Of a stretch of 64,000 nt of DNA, positions 7,930 to 17,129 are shown piece after piece. Position 1 is the first letter of the stretch. Every line of letters starts with the position of its first letter. The notes below the pieces were generated by a model. It had not been told where the DNA came from, made no database searches, and worked only from the letters and a program-made list of their open reading frames with translations. A program made the translations under genes and the position numbers. Source of the DNA: Flexivirga caeni (GTDB lineage: Bacteria > Actinomycetota > Actinomycetes > Actinomycetales > Dermatophilaceae); NCBI RefSeq assembly GCF_003724155.1, contig NZ_RJJQ01000019.1, forward strand, positions 42,251 to 106,250, in the 5' to 3' direction.

Positions 7930-9000
7930 TCAGTCGCGACGCACGCCGAGCTGATCCATGATGCGATTCAGGTCCTCGACACTGGCGAACTCCACAGTCA
8001 GCCGGCCGTGAGTCTTCCCGAGGGCGATCTTGACGCGCGTGTCGAGCTGATCCGACAGGGTTTCCGCGAGCGAGTCCAGCTGCGGGTGACGCTGGCCAGC
8101 GCGTGGGGAGCGGCGCGCCGGCTTCTCCTTGTCACCGCCGAGCGCCACGATCTCCTCGGTGCTGCGGACCGAAAGACCTTCGGCGACGATGCGCTGTGCC
8201 AGCCGCTCCATGGCGGCGGCATCCGGGAGGCCGAGCAGTGCCCGAGCGTGCCCGGCCGACAGCACGCCCGCGGCAACACGGCGCTGCACCAGGGCCGGCA
8301 GTTTCAGTAGGCGCAGCGTGTTGCTGATCTGCGGCCGGGACCGGCCGATCCGGGTGGCGAGCTCCTCGTGGGTGCACTGGAAGTCGTCGAGCAGCTGGCC
8401 GTATGCCGCTGCTTCTTCGAGCGCGTTCAGCTGGGCGCGGTGCAGGTTCTCCAGCAGCGCGTCCCGCAGCATGTCGTCGTCGTCGGTGCTGCGGATGATC
8501 GCCGGGATGACGTCCTTGCTGGCGGCCTTGCTGGCGCGCAGCCGGCGTTCACCCATGATCAGCTCATAGGAGACCCCCGACGCGGCGGCTTCGTCCGCGG
8601 CCAAACTGCGGACGACGATCGGCTGCAGCACGCCGATCTCGCGCACGCTGTGCACCAGCTCGGCGAGTTCGTCCTCGTCGAAGACCGTGCGCGGCTGACG
8701 CGGGTTGGGCCGGATCGAATCCACCGGAAGCTCCGCAAAGGTTGCGCCAGGGACTTCCTGCAAAGTCTCGGTGACTGCGGACGAGGCGTCGCCCTCATTC
8801 GGCGTCCCGGTGTTGGACGCGTCCGCCGCCGTGATGTTTCCCGTGAAACGTTCGCGCGCGCCAGCCCTTTCGGTGGCGAGTTTCGTTGCGGTTCCGGGGA
8901 AAAAGACGTCGGACGGTCGTGGCGCACCCGAGGCTGGTGCTGGTGCAGTGGGGATCAGGGCACCGAGGCCGCGCCCCAGTCCGCGTCGTTTTTCGGTCAC
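7930..9000 (-). CDS. parB: Chromosome partitioning protein ParB
   Basis: The 356-residue ParB/Spo0J protein is a CTP-dependent clamp that loads at parS and recruits ParA and SMC. Its N-terminus is the conserved [12 protein letters not shown] variable linker follows to about residue 90. The ParB/sulfiredoxin domain spans about 92-180 with the nucleotide-binding G150-ERRLR box. The helix-turn-helix that reads parS follows ([21 protein letters not shown]), and the dimerisation domain closes the protein. The GTG start overlaps the parA stop (GTGA). A parS site is embedded in this gene and encodes residues 51-55 (RFTGN) of the linker, so ParB can load on its own coding sequence. Confidence 0.97.
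   Translation of the reverse strand: MTEKRRGLGRGLGALIPTAPAPASGAPRPSDVFFPGTATKLATERAGARERFTGNITAADASNTGTPNEGDASSAVTETLQEVPGATFAELPVDSIRPNPRQPRTVFDEDELAELVHSVREIGVLQPIVVRSLAADEAAASGVSYELIMGERRLRASKAASKDVIPAIIRSTDDDDMLRDALLENLHRAQLNALEEAAAYGQLLDDFQCTHEELATRIGRSRPQISNTLRLLKLPALVQRRVAAGVLSAGHARALLGLPDAAAMERLAQRIVAEGLSVRSTEEIVALGGDKEKPARRSPRAGQRHPQLDSLAETLSDQLDTRVKIALGKTHGRLTVEFASVEDLNRIMDQLGVRRD
8835..8850 (-). promoter_or_regulatory. parS site inside parB
   Basis: TGTTTCCCGTGAAACG differs at two positions from the bacterial parS consensus TGTTTCACGTGAAACA. It is one of three such sites clustered within 1.1 kb of parAB and about 5-6 kb from oriC. Confidence 0.85.
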
Positions 9001-10103
9001 CGGGCAATCGTAGTGCTCCGCGCACCGAGCTCTTTCGCAGCCTCGGCGTAGGAGAGCGCACCGCTGCTCGACGGATCGTAGGTCAGCACCGTCTGCCCGT
9101 GGCTGGGGGCTTCGGAGATCCGCACCGACCGCGGAATCGTCGCCTTCAGCACCTGCTCGCTGAAATGCGTCCGCACTTCGTCGGCGACCTGGGCCGATAG
9201 CCGGGTGCGGGCGTCATACATCGTCAGCAGGATGGTCGACACGTGTAACTCCGGGTTCAAGTGCGCCCGGATCAACTCGATGTTCTTCAGCAGCTGACTG
9301 AGTCCTTCCAGCGCGTAATACTCGCACTGAATCGGGATGAACACCTCACGAGCCGCAACGAATGCATTCACGGTGAGCAGGCCGAGGCTCGGCGGGCAGT
9401 CGATCAGGATGAAGTCGAAGATGCCCGCGTCGCCGGGCTGCTGCTGATAGTGATCGATAGCGCGCTTCAGCCGGGATTCCCGCGCGACCAGCGACACGAG
9501 TTCCAGTTCGGCGCCCGCCAGGTCGATCGTCGCCGGAGCGCACCACAGGCCCGGTATGTCGGGGCACTCCTGCAGCACGCTTGCAAGCTCCTGATCGTCC
9601 ACGACGACGTCATACACGCTCGGCACTTCCGCATGATGCGGTATGCCGAGGGCTGTGCTGGCGTTGCCTTGCGGATCGATGTCGATGACCAGGACCCGCA
9701 ACCCGAACTGGGCCAGCGCAGCGGCGACATTGACGGTTGTCGTGGTCTTCCCGACGCCACCCTTCTGATTCGAGACCGTCAGCACCCGTGGCTCAGCTGG
9801 CTTGGGTATGGCGCTGCTCGCCAGCACCTCACGGCGGCGCACCTGGTCCGCCAGCTCGTCAGCGATCGGAGCCGACCGCCGGCCCGGGTCGGGTGCAGCC
9901 GTTTCACGGGAAACGACCGCGGTTTCCAACTCCGGTGTTTCCCGTGAAACATCGGCAGGCTCGGCCACACCAGCGGGCACAGGTTGCAGTGGACCCACTG
10001 CAACCGCCGGGTGCAGCAGGGCTGCGTTCTGCCAGCCCACCGGTTCCGGCGATTCGGACGCGGCCGCTGCTCCGTGCCATCCGGTGGGGAATGAAGTGGT
10101 CAC
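8997..10103 (-). CDS. parA: Chromosome partitioning ATPase ParA/Soj
   Basis: The 368-residue ParA ATPase drives segregation of ParB-parS complexes. The catalytic core starts near residue 105, with the deviant Walker A motif KGGVGKT at 114-120, Walker A' [11 protein letters not shown] and Walker [12 protein letters not shown]. The first hundred residues are an unusual disordered extension rich in Ala, Pro and Glu that contains the pentapeptide VSRET twice (52-56 and 64-68). Both copies are encoded by parS sites, so the extension may exist partly to carry them. The GTG start is preceded by GGAGAGG. The gene overlaps parB by four bases and follows rsmG at a 70-base interval, as in most actinomycetes. 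Confidence 0.96.
   Translation of the reverse strand: MTTSFPTGWHGAAAASESPEPVGWQNAALLHPAVAVGPLQPVPAGVAEPADVSRETPELETAVVSRETAAPDPGRRSAPIADELADQVRRREVLASSAIPKPAEPRVLTVSNQKGGVGKTTTTVNVAAALAQFGLRVLVIDIDPQGNASTALGIPHHAEVPSVYDVVVDDQELASVLQECPDIPGLWCAPATIDLAGAELELVSLVARESRLKRAIDHYQQQPGDAGIFDFILIDCPPSLGLLTVNAFVAAREVFIPIQCEYYALEGLSQLLKNIELIRAHLNPELHVSTILLTMYDARTRLSAQVADEVRTHFSEQVLKATIPRSVRISEAPSHGQTVLTYDPSSSGALSYAEAAKELGARSTTIAR
9901..9914 (-). promoter_or_regulatory. parS site inside parA (copy 1)
   Basis: GTTTCACGGGAAAC matches 13 of 14 core positions of the parS palindrome. It encodes the second VSRET of the ParA N-terminal extension. Confidence 0.8.
9936..9951 (-). promoter_or_regulatory. parS site inside parA (copy 2)
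   Basis: TGTTTCCCGTGAAACA matches 15 of 16 positions of the parS consensus. It lies 22 bases from the neighbouring site and encodes the first VSRET of ParA. Confidence 0.9.
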
Positions 10104-10173
10104 AGGGGTCGCCTCTCCGAGGTCGTCTCGTCACTGGTGGCCAAGTCGCAGCCCGGAGGCCGAGGTGCCACGC

Positions 10174-10929
10174 TCATCTGTTCCGTGAGCTGCGTTGTGT
10201 TGCCTGCTTCTTGCGGCGCGAAGGCTTCTTCGTTGCCGACTTCGCGAGTCGACGGGGACTGCCGATCTCCAGTCGGGCGACCGTCGTCGGCTCGTCCAGG
10301 ATCTCGCCGCCACACTCGATCACATCGATCGATACCACTCCGACCTTGGTCAGCACGTCACGATAACGGTCGATCTCAGCACCGACCGAGGCACCCTTCA
10401 TCGGGAGCCACAGACCACCAGGCCGAACCAAAGGCACCGACCAGACCGCGAGGTTGTCCAGCGCGGACACGGCCCGCGAGGTCACCACGTCCGCTGGTTC
10501 CAGGGCATCCCACAATGCTTCCGCCCGACCCCGTACCACGCGCACATTCGTCACACCGAGTGCTTCGACGACCTCGTCCAGCCAGGAAGCCCGCCGCAGC
10601 AACGGCTCCACGAGGGTGAGCTGCAGATCCGGCCGACGGATGGCGATGACCAGCCCGGGCAGGCCGGCACCGCTCCCGACGTCGATCACCGAAGCATCAT
10701 CGCCGATCAGCGACGTCATCACGGCGCAATTGAGGATGTGCCGCTCCCAGAGCCGCGGTGTCTCCCGGGGACCGATCAGTCCGCGCACCACGCCGGAGCC
10801 CGCGAGCAGTTCGGCATACTGGACGGCCACGGAGAGCCGATCACCGAACACCACCCTCGCGGCCGGTGGCGGCCCCGGCAATGCCGACGGCTCGAGTGCA
10901 CCGGACTGATCCGAATCATCGGGATTCAC
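10174..10929 (-). CDS. rsmG: 16S rRNA (guanine-527-N7) methyltransferase
   Basis: The 251-residue protein is the GidB/RsmG family enzyme that uses S-adenosylmethionine to methylate N7 of G527 in 16S rRNA. The Rossmann methyltransferase motif VIDVGSGAGLPGLVIA lies in the first half, and the conserved GPRETPRLWERHILNC precedes it. The C-terminal 25 residues are a Lys/Arg-rich tail that may help rRNA binding. The GTG start lies 11 bases after the upstream jag stop, so the two are co-transcribed. In other actinomycetes loss of RsmG gives low-level streptomycin resistance; nothing here suggests loss. Confidence 0.95.
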   Translation of the reverse strand: MNPDDSDQSGALEPSALPGPPPAARVVFGDRLSVAVQYAELLAGSGVVRGLIGPRETPRLWERHILNCAVMTSLIGDDASVIDVGSGAGLPGLVIAIRRPDLQLTLVEPLLRRASWLDEVVEALGVTNVRVVRGRAEALWDALEPADVVTSRAVSALDNLAVWSVPLVRPGGLWLPMKGASVGAEIDRYRDVLTKVGVVSIDVIECGGEILDEPTTVARLEIGSPRRLAKSATKKPSRRKKQATQRSSRNR

Positions 10930-10940
10930 GGGAAAACGCC

Positions 10941-11483
10941 TCAGCCGTCGGCAGGCAGAACCACCACGAACCGCCGCGGCTCGGCACCTTCGGACTCCGA
11001 CCGCAGCCCCGCCGCGAGAACGGCGTCGTGGACGACCTTGCGCTCGAACGCGGACATCGGATCCAGTGACACGGCGTCGCCCGTCGCCTTTACCGAGGCC
11101 GTCGCGTCTTCGGCGATCGACACCAGTTGTGCGCGGCGCTCGGCCCGGAAACCCGCGATGTCGAGCATCAGCCGGCTCCGGTTGCCGGTTTCGGCCTGCA
11201 CCGCGAGCCGGGTGAGCTCTTGCAGCGCGTCGAGCACCTTGCCGTTGGGACCGACCAGACGCCGTGGCACCCGGCCTTCCTCGGAGTCCACGATGGAGAC
11301 CGACGCGCGATCGCCGTCGACGTCCACGTCGATGTCGCCGTCCATGTCCACGATGTCCAGCAGGGTCTCCAGGAAGTCGGCCGCGACCTCGCCCTCCCGA
11401 TCGAGGTCGACCGACTTGCCCGGCGACGCCACCACCTGTGCTTCGTCCACCAGGGCTGGGTCGTGGGTGGTCACTTCAGTCAT
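10941..11483 (-). CDS. Jag/KhpB-type RNA-binding protein (KH and R3H domains)
   Basis: The 180-residue protein has an acidic N-terminal segment, a KH-like domain at about 35-110 with VGPNGKVLDALQELTRLAVQ in the nucleic-acid-binding loop, and a C-terminal R3H domain at about 112-178 with the signature SAFERKVVHDAV. The Jag-N domain of the firmicute protein is absent, as is normal in actinobacteria. KhpB/EloR-type proteins bind RNA and influence cell elongation in streptococci; the actinobacterial role is less clear. It is encoded between yidC and rsmG, the conserved position. The 205-base gap to yidC contains no gene that I can support. Confidence 0.88.
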   Translation of the reverse strand: MTEVTTHDPALVDEAQVVASPGKSVDLDREGEVAADFLETLLDIVDMDGDIDVDVDGDRASVSIVDSEEGRVPRRLVGPNGKVLDALQELTRLAVQAETGNRSRLMLDIAGFRAERRAQLVSIAEDATASVKATGDAVSLDPMSAFERKVVHDAVLAAGLRSESEGAEPRRFVVVLPADG

Positions 11484-11688
11484 TCTTCACTCCAGTGCCG
11501 TTCGTCAGCATCGAGAATCGCTCACCGATGACATGGGGCGTAACGCTGCCACGCATCCGGATCGCAACCTTCCTGTGCTTGTTTCTGAATACACTTCGTC
11601 GCCGATGGCCGGCCTTCTCGCCACGAGCCCGAGCCGGGTCCCGATGCCGGGCGGAACTCGCGCGGCGTACGAGCACGCCGTGTGGCAG

Positions 11689-12729
11689 CTACCGTTTGCG
11701 CTTCTTGTTGTTGCGTTTGGGTTGCACGCGTTGGCCACCACTCTTGCCCGCGGTGCCCCCGTCAGATGTCACCAGCCCAGGCCGTCCAGGCGGAGTCTTG
11801 GCCTTGGCCAGCTCTACCGCGGACGCGTCGCCGTCACCGCTGCTCAGCCCCGGGATGCTCAGTTTCGCGATCGGCTTGCCCTTCGCGCGACGCCGTTCCT
11901 CGAGCGCCTTCTCCGCGGCCGAACCTGGCGCCGGCATCCGCCGGATCGTGTAGAACTGCTGGCCCATCGTCCACAGGTTGGTAGTCACCCAGTAGAGCAG
12001 CACGCCGATCGGGAAGTTCACGCCGGAAACGGCGAAGAACACCGGCATGATGTACATGATGTACTTCTGCTGCTTGGCCAGCGGGTTGTCGAGCGCCGAC
12101 GCCGGCATGTTCTTGCGCATCAACTGGTGCTGCGTGGTGAACACCGTCACCGACATGATGACGATCAGCAGCACCGTGAGGAAACGTGTCGCCGCCATCG
12201 GCGAATCGCCAGGGTGCATGAACGACGCCGACAGCTGAACGTCGAACAGGTGCGAGCTCTCCGCCTGCTTGGCCAGCGACTTGGTCATCCAGCCGATCGG
12301 GTGATGGTTGCCACTGCCGATGTCCTTCAACCGGTCCAGCACCCGGAAGAGGGCGAAGAAGAACGGTGACTGCAGCAGGATCGGCATACACGAGGAGAAC
12401 GGGTTGGTCCCGGTCTTCTTGTAGAGCTCCATCGTCTCCTCAGTCATCTTCTGACGAGACTCGGCATCCTTCTTGCCCTTGTACTTCTTCTGGATCTTCT
12501 GGATCTCCGGCTGGATCAGCTGCATCCGTCGCGACGACTTGATCTGCTTGACGAACAGCGGGATCAGCAGGATGCGCAGCAGGATCACCAGGCCGACGAT
12601 GGACAGCGCCCACGTCCACCCATTCGATGCCGGCATGCCGATTGCGGTGAAGATCTTGTGGAAGCCCACCATGACGAAGGCGACGAACCATTCGAGTGGG
12701 TACAGGATCGTGTCGAAGAAGGAGTAGAT
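11689..12729 (-). CDS. yidC: Membrane protein insertase YidC, probable ATC start
   Basis: YidC/Oxa1 inserts proteins into the cytoplasmic membrane, alone or with SecYEG. The protein has the family features: a first membrane helix, then WALSIVGLVILLRILLIPLF with the hydrophilic-groove arginine, a charged coiled-coil hairpin, the GTNPFSSCMPILLQSPFFFA helix and a long basic C-terminal tail. The first ATG (12672) would delete most of the first helix. The frame is open for 19 more codons upstream, encoding YSFFDTILYPLEWFVAFV, which aligns with the N-terminus of other actinobacterial YidC. That stretch contains no ATG, GTG or TTG. The codon ATC at 12729 lies seven bases after AGGA and 12 bases after the yidD stop, so I place the start there (346 residues). 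The start is inferred; the gene is certain. Confidence 0.9.
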   Translation of the reverse strand: MYSFFDTILYPLEWFVAFVMVGFHKIFTAIGMPASNGWTWALSIVGLVILLRILLIPLFVKQIKSSRRMQLIQPEIQKIQKKYKGKKDAESRQKMTEETMELYKKTGTNPFSSCMPILLQSPFFFALFRVLDRLKDIGSGNHHPIGWMTKSLAKQAESSHLFDVQLSASFMHPGDSPMAATRFLTVLLIVIMSVTVFTTQHQLMRKNMPASALDNPLAKQQKYIMYIMPVFFAVSGVNFPIGVLLYWVTTNLWTMGQQFYTIRRMPAPGSAAEKALEERRRAKGKPIAKLSIPGLSSGDGDASAVELAKAKTPPGRPGLVTSDGGTAGKSGGQRVQPKRNNKKRKR

Positions 12730-12741
12730 GGCACAGTCCTT

Positions 12742-13020
12742 TTAGTTGAGCGGTGCCGGCGTTGCCGGGCCGGCGGAGTCCGCGGTGACAAGAGGCGGAA
12801 CGTGGTCGACGCCGCCGGGGTTCCACGGATGGCAGCGGGCCAACCGGCGAATGGTCAGCCAGCCGCCCCGGAACGCGCCGAAGCGGGTCAGAGCGGTGAT
12901 CGCATAGGCCGAGCAGCACGGGGTGAACCGGCAACTAGGCGGGAGCAAAGGCGAGATCAGAATTTGGTAGGCACGTACCAGCCAGATCAGCGGCAGGGCG
13001 AGAATGCGTCGGGGCGACAT
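12742..13020 (-). CDS. yidD: Membrane protein insertion efficiency factor YidD
   Basis: The 92-residue protein begins with a hydrophobic amphipathic stretch ([21 protein letters not shown]) followed by the conserved [15 protein letters not shown] motif and the [12 protein letters not shown] motif. YidD is a small membrane-associated protein that assists YidC-dependent insertion. The ATG at 13020 with GAGGAT upstream gives the usual length; an in-frame extension to 13122 would overlap rnpA and is not supported. It sits between rnpA (seven-base gap) and yidC, the conserved order. Confidence 0.93.
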   Translation of the reverse strand: MSPRRILALPLIWLVRAYQILISPLLPPSCRFTPCCSAYAITALTRFGAFRGGWLTIRRLARCHPWNPGGVDHVPPLVTADSAGPATPAPLN

Positions 13021-13027
13021 ACGATCC

Positions 13028-13378
13028 TCACCTGCGCCGACGGGCGACGGCTGCGGGTAGTTGCTCCCGCAGATCGGCACGCAGCGACTCGGCCGACGCC
13101 GTCCCGGCTGCTGGGGTGGCACGAATCACGATGTCGTGGTCACCCGCCAGTTTCGGCAACAGGGCGGCCATCTCATGGCGGAGCACTCGTGCGGTGCGGT
13201 TGCGGACCACCGAGTTGCCCACTGCCTTCGAGACCACGAAACCCACCCGGCTACAGCTGCCGTGCGCCGGTGTCACCGTGACGATCAGTCGCGGGCCGGG
13301 TGCACGTCCGGAACGACGACTGCGCAACACTGCGGAGAAATCCGCACTGTCGCGCAGTCGATGCTTGGTCGGCAGCAC
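13028..13378 (-). CDS. rnpA: Ribonuclease P protein component
   Basis: The 116-residue basic protein is the protein subunit of RNase P, which matures tRNA 5' ends together with the rnpB RNA (not in this window). The signature RNR-type motif appears as [19 protein letters not shown] at about 50-70. The N-terminal [15 protein letters not shown] is typical. It starts with GTG and lies 41 bases downstream of rpmH, in the conserved rpmH-rnpA-yidD-yidC transcription unit. Confidence 0.95.
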   Translation of the reverse strand: MLPTKHRLRDSADFSAVLRSRRSGRAPGPRLIVTVTPAHGSCSRVGFVVSKAVGNSVVRNRTARVLRHEMAALLPKLAGDHDIVIRATPAAGTASAESLRADLREQLPAAVARRRR

Positions 13379-13418
13379 GTTGTTGCCCGGACCAACGCCG
13401 AAGCCCTGTTCCGATCCG

Positions 13419-13556
13419 TCAGGCCGAGATCTTGGCGCGGCCCTTGCCGCGGCGGGCGGACAGGATCGCGCGGCCGGCGCGGGTGCGCATGCGCAGGCGG
13501 AAACCGTGCGTCTTGGCGCGGCGGCGGTTGTTCGGCTGGAAGGTGCGCTTGCTCAC
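13419..13556 (-). CDS. rpmH: 50S ribosomal protein L34
   Basis: The 45-residue very basic protein starts with GTG and reads [19 protein letters not shown], then [19 protein letters not shown], the L34 consensus from end to end. It is a component of the large ribosomal subunit. It is the first gene of the leftward rpmH-rnpA-yidD-yidC-jag-rsmG-parA-parB series and is divergent from dnaA. A purine-rich site lies immediately upstream of the GTG. Confidence 0.97.
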   Translation of the reverse strand: MSKRTFQPNNRRRAKTHGFRLRMRTRAGRAILSARRGKGRAKISA

Positions 13557-14034
13557 TGTCGTCTCCGTTGGAATGTCTGGGCCGGCGTCGGCCCGGTGCT
13601 ACATCGGTCATCGGGATCTCTGCTGCTGGGGGCGAATCGCACCCTCCGGCCGGAAGCAACCGCTGTGGTCGAGGCAGGAACGAGCAAAGATGGTTCCAAT
13701 CCACGATACGGGCCAGCGGTGGACAGGGTCAAACTGGCCTCGCACGCGTGGGCGCAACGGCAAATCCCTCAGCAAAGCAGTCCGTGGTCGTGACATCCAG
13801 CCGCCACGCCGGGTGTGGAAAAATCTTCCGGACCCGGGGTTGCCGGGACGGCATCCGAGTTGTTAGCGTCGGCGTCTTCCGGGTCGGTCACCTCCTGCGC
13901 GTGTTGCTGGTGGTGACTGAATGCACAGCCTGTGGATAACCGTGTGGACAACGTCGTATGCTGTCCTCTTTGGCGAGCCGAGGCGCGCACTTCACCGCGA
14001 ACATCGCCATCTGCCCAGGGAGGACGCAGCAGTC
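13557..14034. promoter_or_regulatory. rpmH-dnaA divergent promoter region with DnaA boxes
   Basis: This 478-base gap has no supported gene. It carries a perfect DnaA box TGTGGATAA at 13931-13939, a one-mismatch box TGTGGACAA at 13943-13951 (12 bases apart, same orientation) and TGTGGAAAA at 13814-13822. The boxes lie about 100-220 bases upstream of dnaA, consistent with DnaA autoregulation. The dnaA ribosome site GGGAGGA is at 14018-14024. Confidence 0.75.
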
Positions 14035-15465
14035 GTGAGCGAACAGGACGTCGATCTCGCTCACTTGTGGCACGGTGCGATGCTCGGCATCGAGGACAAC
14101 GGCATTCCGGCGCGCGATCGCGCCTACCTGCGGTTGGCCCGGCTCGCGGGCCTGGTCGGTGACACCGCCTTGCTGGCCGTCCCCTTCGAACAAACCAAAC
14201 TCTTCGTCGAGACGACGCTGAAAGATCCCATCTGTGCCGCGCTCGGCGCCCAGCTCGGCACCGAGATCCGCCTCGCCGTCACCGTGGACGAAAGCCTGCA
14301 GCCGAGCGACGACGAAGTCGTCGAGGCGCCCCGGGTCGTCATACCCGAGCCGGTCGACGGCGAACCCGACCTGTTCACCGCGTCCGCGGCGCGCACGCGG
14401 GAGCCGGTCACGACCGCCGAACCGGTGGCCGACGCCCGGCTCAACCCCAAGTACACGTTCGAGACGTTCGTGATCGGCGCCGGAAACCGCTTCGCCTGCG
14501 CGGCGGCCCAGGCGGTCGCCGAAACGCCGGCCCGGTCCTACAACCCCCTCTTCGTGTATGGCGACAGCGGTCTCGGCAAGACCCACCTGCTGCATGCCAT
14601 CGGCAACTACGTGCGCAACTACTACCCGCACATGCGGGTGCGCTACGTGAACTCCGAGGAGTTCACCAACGACTTCATCAACTCGATCCGCGACGACAAG
14701 GCGTCCAGCTTCCAAAAGCGCTACCGGGACAACGTCGACGTGCTCCTGATCGACGACGTGCAGTTCCTGCAGGGCAAGGACGGCACCCAGGAGGAGTTCT
14801 TCCACACCTTCAACGCGCTGCACAACAGCGAGAAGCAGATCGTGCTCACCTCCGATCAGCCGCCGAAGATGCTGTCCGGCCTGGAGGACCGGATGCGGTC
14901 GCGCTTCGAGTGGGGCCTGACCACCGACGTGAAGCCGCCGGACCTGGAGACCCGCATCGCCATTCTGCGCAAGAAGGCGGTCGCCGACTCGATGAAGCTG
15001 CCCGACGAGGTGCTCAGCCTGATCGCGAGCAAGGTCCCGAGCAACATCCGCGAGCTCGAAGGTGCCCTGATCCGAGTGAGCGCCTACGCATCGGTCTCCA
15101 ACCAGCGAGTGACCGAGGAACTGGCCGCACGCGTGCTCAAGGACCTGATGCCATCGTCCGGATCCGGCCAGATCAGCGCGACGACGATCATGCAGCAGAC
15201 GGCCAAGTACTTCGAGCTGTCGGTGGAGGAGCTGTGCGGTTCGTCGCGGTCACGGACCCTGGTCAATGCCCGCCAGATCGCGATGTACCTGTGCCGGGAA
15301 CTCACCGACTTGTCGTTGCCGAAGATCGGCCAGCAGTTCGGCGGCCGCGATCACACGACGGTAATGCATGCCGATCGCAAGATCCGCCAGTTGATGGGCG
15401 AACGGGCCTATCTCTACGAGCAGATCAGTGAACTGACCACCCAGATCCGGCGCGCGACGGCCTGA
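14035..15465 (+). CDS. dnaA: Chromosomal replication initiator protein DnaA
   Basis: The 476-residue AAA+ initiator binds DnaA boxes at oriC and melts the origin. Domain I covers about residues 1-90 and a short acidic linker domain II about 90-135. Domain III starts at NPKYTFETFVIGAGNRFA with Walker A GDSGLGKT (176-183) and Walker B VLLIDDVQFLQGK. Domain IV carries the DNA-binding signature GGRDHTTVMHADRKI at about 436-450. The GTG at 14035 with GGGAGGA upstream starts the protein at SEQDVDLAHLWHG, matching domain I; the open frame to 13921 is not supported by conservation. Domain II is much shorter than in Streptomyces. Confidence 0.97.
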   Translation: MSEQDVDLAHLWHGAMLGIEDNGIPARDRAYLRLARLAGLVGDTALLAVPFEQTKLFVETTLKDPICAALGAQLGTEIRLAVTVDESLQPSDDEVVEAPRVVIPEPVDGEPDLFTASAARTREPVTTAEPVADARLNPKYTFETFVIGAGNRFACAAAQAVAETPARSYNPLFVYGDSGLGKTHLLHAIGNYVRNYYPHMRVRYVNSEEFTNDFINSIRDDKASSFQKRYRDNVDVLLIDDVQFLQGKDGTQEEFFHTFNALHNSEKQIVLTSDQPPKMLSGLEDRMRSRFEWGLTTDVKPPDLETRIAILRKKAVADSMKLPDEVLSLIASKVPSNIRELEGALIRVSAYASVSNQRVTEELAARVLKDLMPSSGSGQISATTIMQQTAKYFELSVEELCGSSRSRTLVNARQIAMYLCRELTDLSLPKIGQQFGGRDHTTVMHADRKIRQLMGERAYLYEQISELTTQIRRATA

Positions 15466-15900
15466 ATAGCCGATCCGAGCCTTCCTCCACACGGTTATCC
15501 ACAGATTCTGTGGGTAACTGTCTTCGATATGCCGCGTAGCCCACGCAACGCGTCGGGACGCCTCCGACCCCACCCTGGTTATCCACAGAGATGTGGATGA
15601 ACTTGTGGGCAAACACACGTTCTGCGACGCGTGTGACAGGTATGACGAACGCTCCATCCACATTCGCCGGTGGGAGATGGCCCGGACGCTGTGGAAAACT
15701 GTCTCGGCCGGAGCCGGCACACTGCGGACGAGGTGTGGACAACGGATCGCATCCACTGGGGGCAAGAGTTGTCCACAGCCGTAATACCCAGCCTGTCCAC
15801 ACGGCGGATCGGCGTCATCGCGCGGCGTGCGCGGGATATCCACCGTTTCCACAGCAGCTACTACGACGATCAACCAGAGAAAGATGGCGTTTTCGCCATT
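15466..15900. other. Replication origin oriC
   Basis: This non-coding region follows dnaA and contains perfect DnaA boxes TTATCCACA at 15495-15503 and 15579-15587. Near-consensus boxes lie at 15509-15517 (TGTGGGTAA), 15592-15600 (TGTGGATGA), 15604-15612 (TGTGGGCAA), 15690-15698 (TGTGGAAAA), 15734-15742 (TGTGGACAA), 15769-15777 (TTGTCCACA), 15793-15801 (CTGTCCACA) and 15845-15853 (GTTTCCACA), in both orientations. The clearest AT-richer stretch is around 15855-15900. The remaining bases to 15965 hold only the 3' flank of the PHA cluster. In most actinomycetes dnaN follows at once; here it is about 4 kb away. Confidence 0.92.
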
Positions 15901-15965
15901 GCCGACTGGGGATGATGCAAGGTTGCCCCACGACCGGGCTCCGGGCGTGGGGCAGCGCAGTCGGC

Positions 15966-17129
15966 TCAGTGCTCGGAGTCGATCGCGGCCAGTGCCGTGA
16001 AGACGTCCGTCCAGGCGCCCTCCAGAGCCGCGTGCCCCATGAACAGGCCGAGGTGTCCGGCATCGACCAGCAGCTGGCGCTGGTCGCGCGATGGGGTGCC
16101 TACGTAGTCGGCGAGCGCGAACATCTGCTCGGCCGGCGTGATGTGGTCGGTGCGACCGGCCAGCATGAACACCGGGCAGTCGATCGACCCGAGATCGACC
16201 GGCTGTCCGTCGACGTGCAACTCCCCGTGCACCAGCTCATTGCCGATGAACAGGTGCTCGACGATCCACAGGTAGAAGGCGCCGGGCAGGTCCTGGCCCC
16301 AGGCGAACCAGTTCTCGAAGTCGGTGTAGCGCTGTGCGTATGCCGTGTCGTGAACGTGTCCCCACAAGCCGGCCAGCCGGGAGATCTCCTCGGCGGGCTC
16401 CAGCATCTTGAAGCCGAGGATCTGATTGGCGCCCAGGTGGTTGCCGTCACCGAGTCCGACGAGATGCTCGTAGAACCGCAGCTCACCGTTGCGACTCAGA
16501 CTGCGCACCCACTCCTGGATCGCCGAGTGTCCCGCGTGGAAATCGATCGGGGCACCGGCAACCGCCAAGGCGGCGACCGACCCGGGCCGCAGGGCCGCGT
16601 AGATCGTGGCCAGCCAGCCACCCTGGCAGTCACCGACCAGATTGATCCGTCCGCCGAGGAGTTCGACGGCCTCGTCGAGGATCGCGATGTAGTCCTCGAT
16701 GGACGACGACGCCGTCTGGTCCGTGGCCGGCTGCCACGACAGCACAAAGGCCCGCTCGAGGCCCGCTGTGCGGGCCGTGCGGACCTGACTCTGTCCCGCC
16801 GAGTAGTCGACGATCGTGGAAGCGTGCCCTGCCTGCGGCGGGAGGATCAGCGTGGGCGTGCCGGACTCCGCCGTGGAGAAGTCCAGCAGCTCCGCTTCCG
16901 GCCACGAGCGCATAACGCGGTGGGAGGTCGACCAGGACGGCGCCCTGCGGTCGGTGGCGACCTCCCACCAGCGCAGTGCGTCCTCGGCAAAGTCCAGTGG
17001 CGTCACCCGGGAGTGCGCCACCGCGGACCCTGCGTAGTCCAGCCACCCGTTCAGGCACGCGAACGCTGCATCGACCGGGGCCTGCACCCAGCGCTCCGGC
17101 TGGGTGCGAACCCGAGGAATGGCCGTCAC
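15966..17129 (-). CDS. PHA synthase-like alpha/beta hydrolase (PhaC/DUF3141-like)
   Basis: The 387-residue alpha/beta-hydrolase has a cysteine nucleophile in a lipase-like box, G166-DCQGG171, as in PHA synthases. The probable aspartate lies in AGRTDHITP and the histidine in DAGHLGLFMG. The size resembles class III/IV PhaC subunits, but several segments (LILPPQAGHASTIVDY, FENWFAWGQDLPG) resemble DUF3141 proteins and intracellular depolymerases. It therefore acts on polyhydroxyalkanoate or its oligomers, with direction uncertain. Its start overlaps the phasin stop by four bases, and a class I phaC lies upstream in the same direction, so it belongs to a PHA granule operon. Confidence 0.7.
   Translation of the reverse strand: MTAIPRVRTQPERWVQAPVDAAFACLNGWLDYAGSAVAHSRVTPLDFAEDALRWWEVATDRRAPSWSTSHRVMRSWPEAELLDFSTAESGTPTLILPPQAGHASTIVDYSAGQSQVRTARTAGLERAFVLSWQPATDQTASSSIEDYIAILDEAVELLGGRINLVGDCQGGWLATIYAALRPGSVAALAVAGAPIDFHAGHSAIQEWVRSLSRNGELRFYEHLVGLGDGNHLGANQILGFKMLEPAEEISRLAGLWGHVHDTAYAQRYTDFENWFAWGQDLPGAFYLWIVEHLFIGNELVHGELHVDGQPVDLGSIDCPVFMLAGRTDHITPAEQMFALADYVGTPSRDQRQLLVDAGHLGLFMGHAALEGAWTDVFTALAAIDSEH

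Noticed and set aside
10922..10937. parS-like sequence over the rsmG start
   Set aside because: Only about 11 of 16 positions match, and the palindrome is not preserved.
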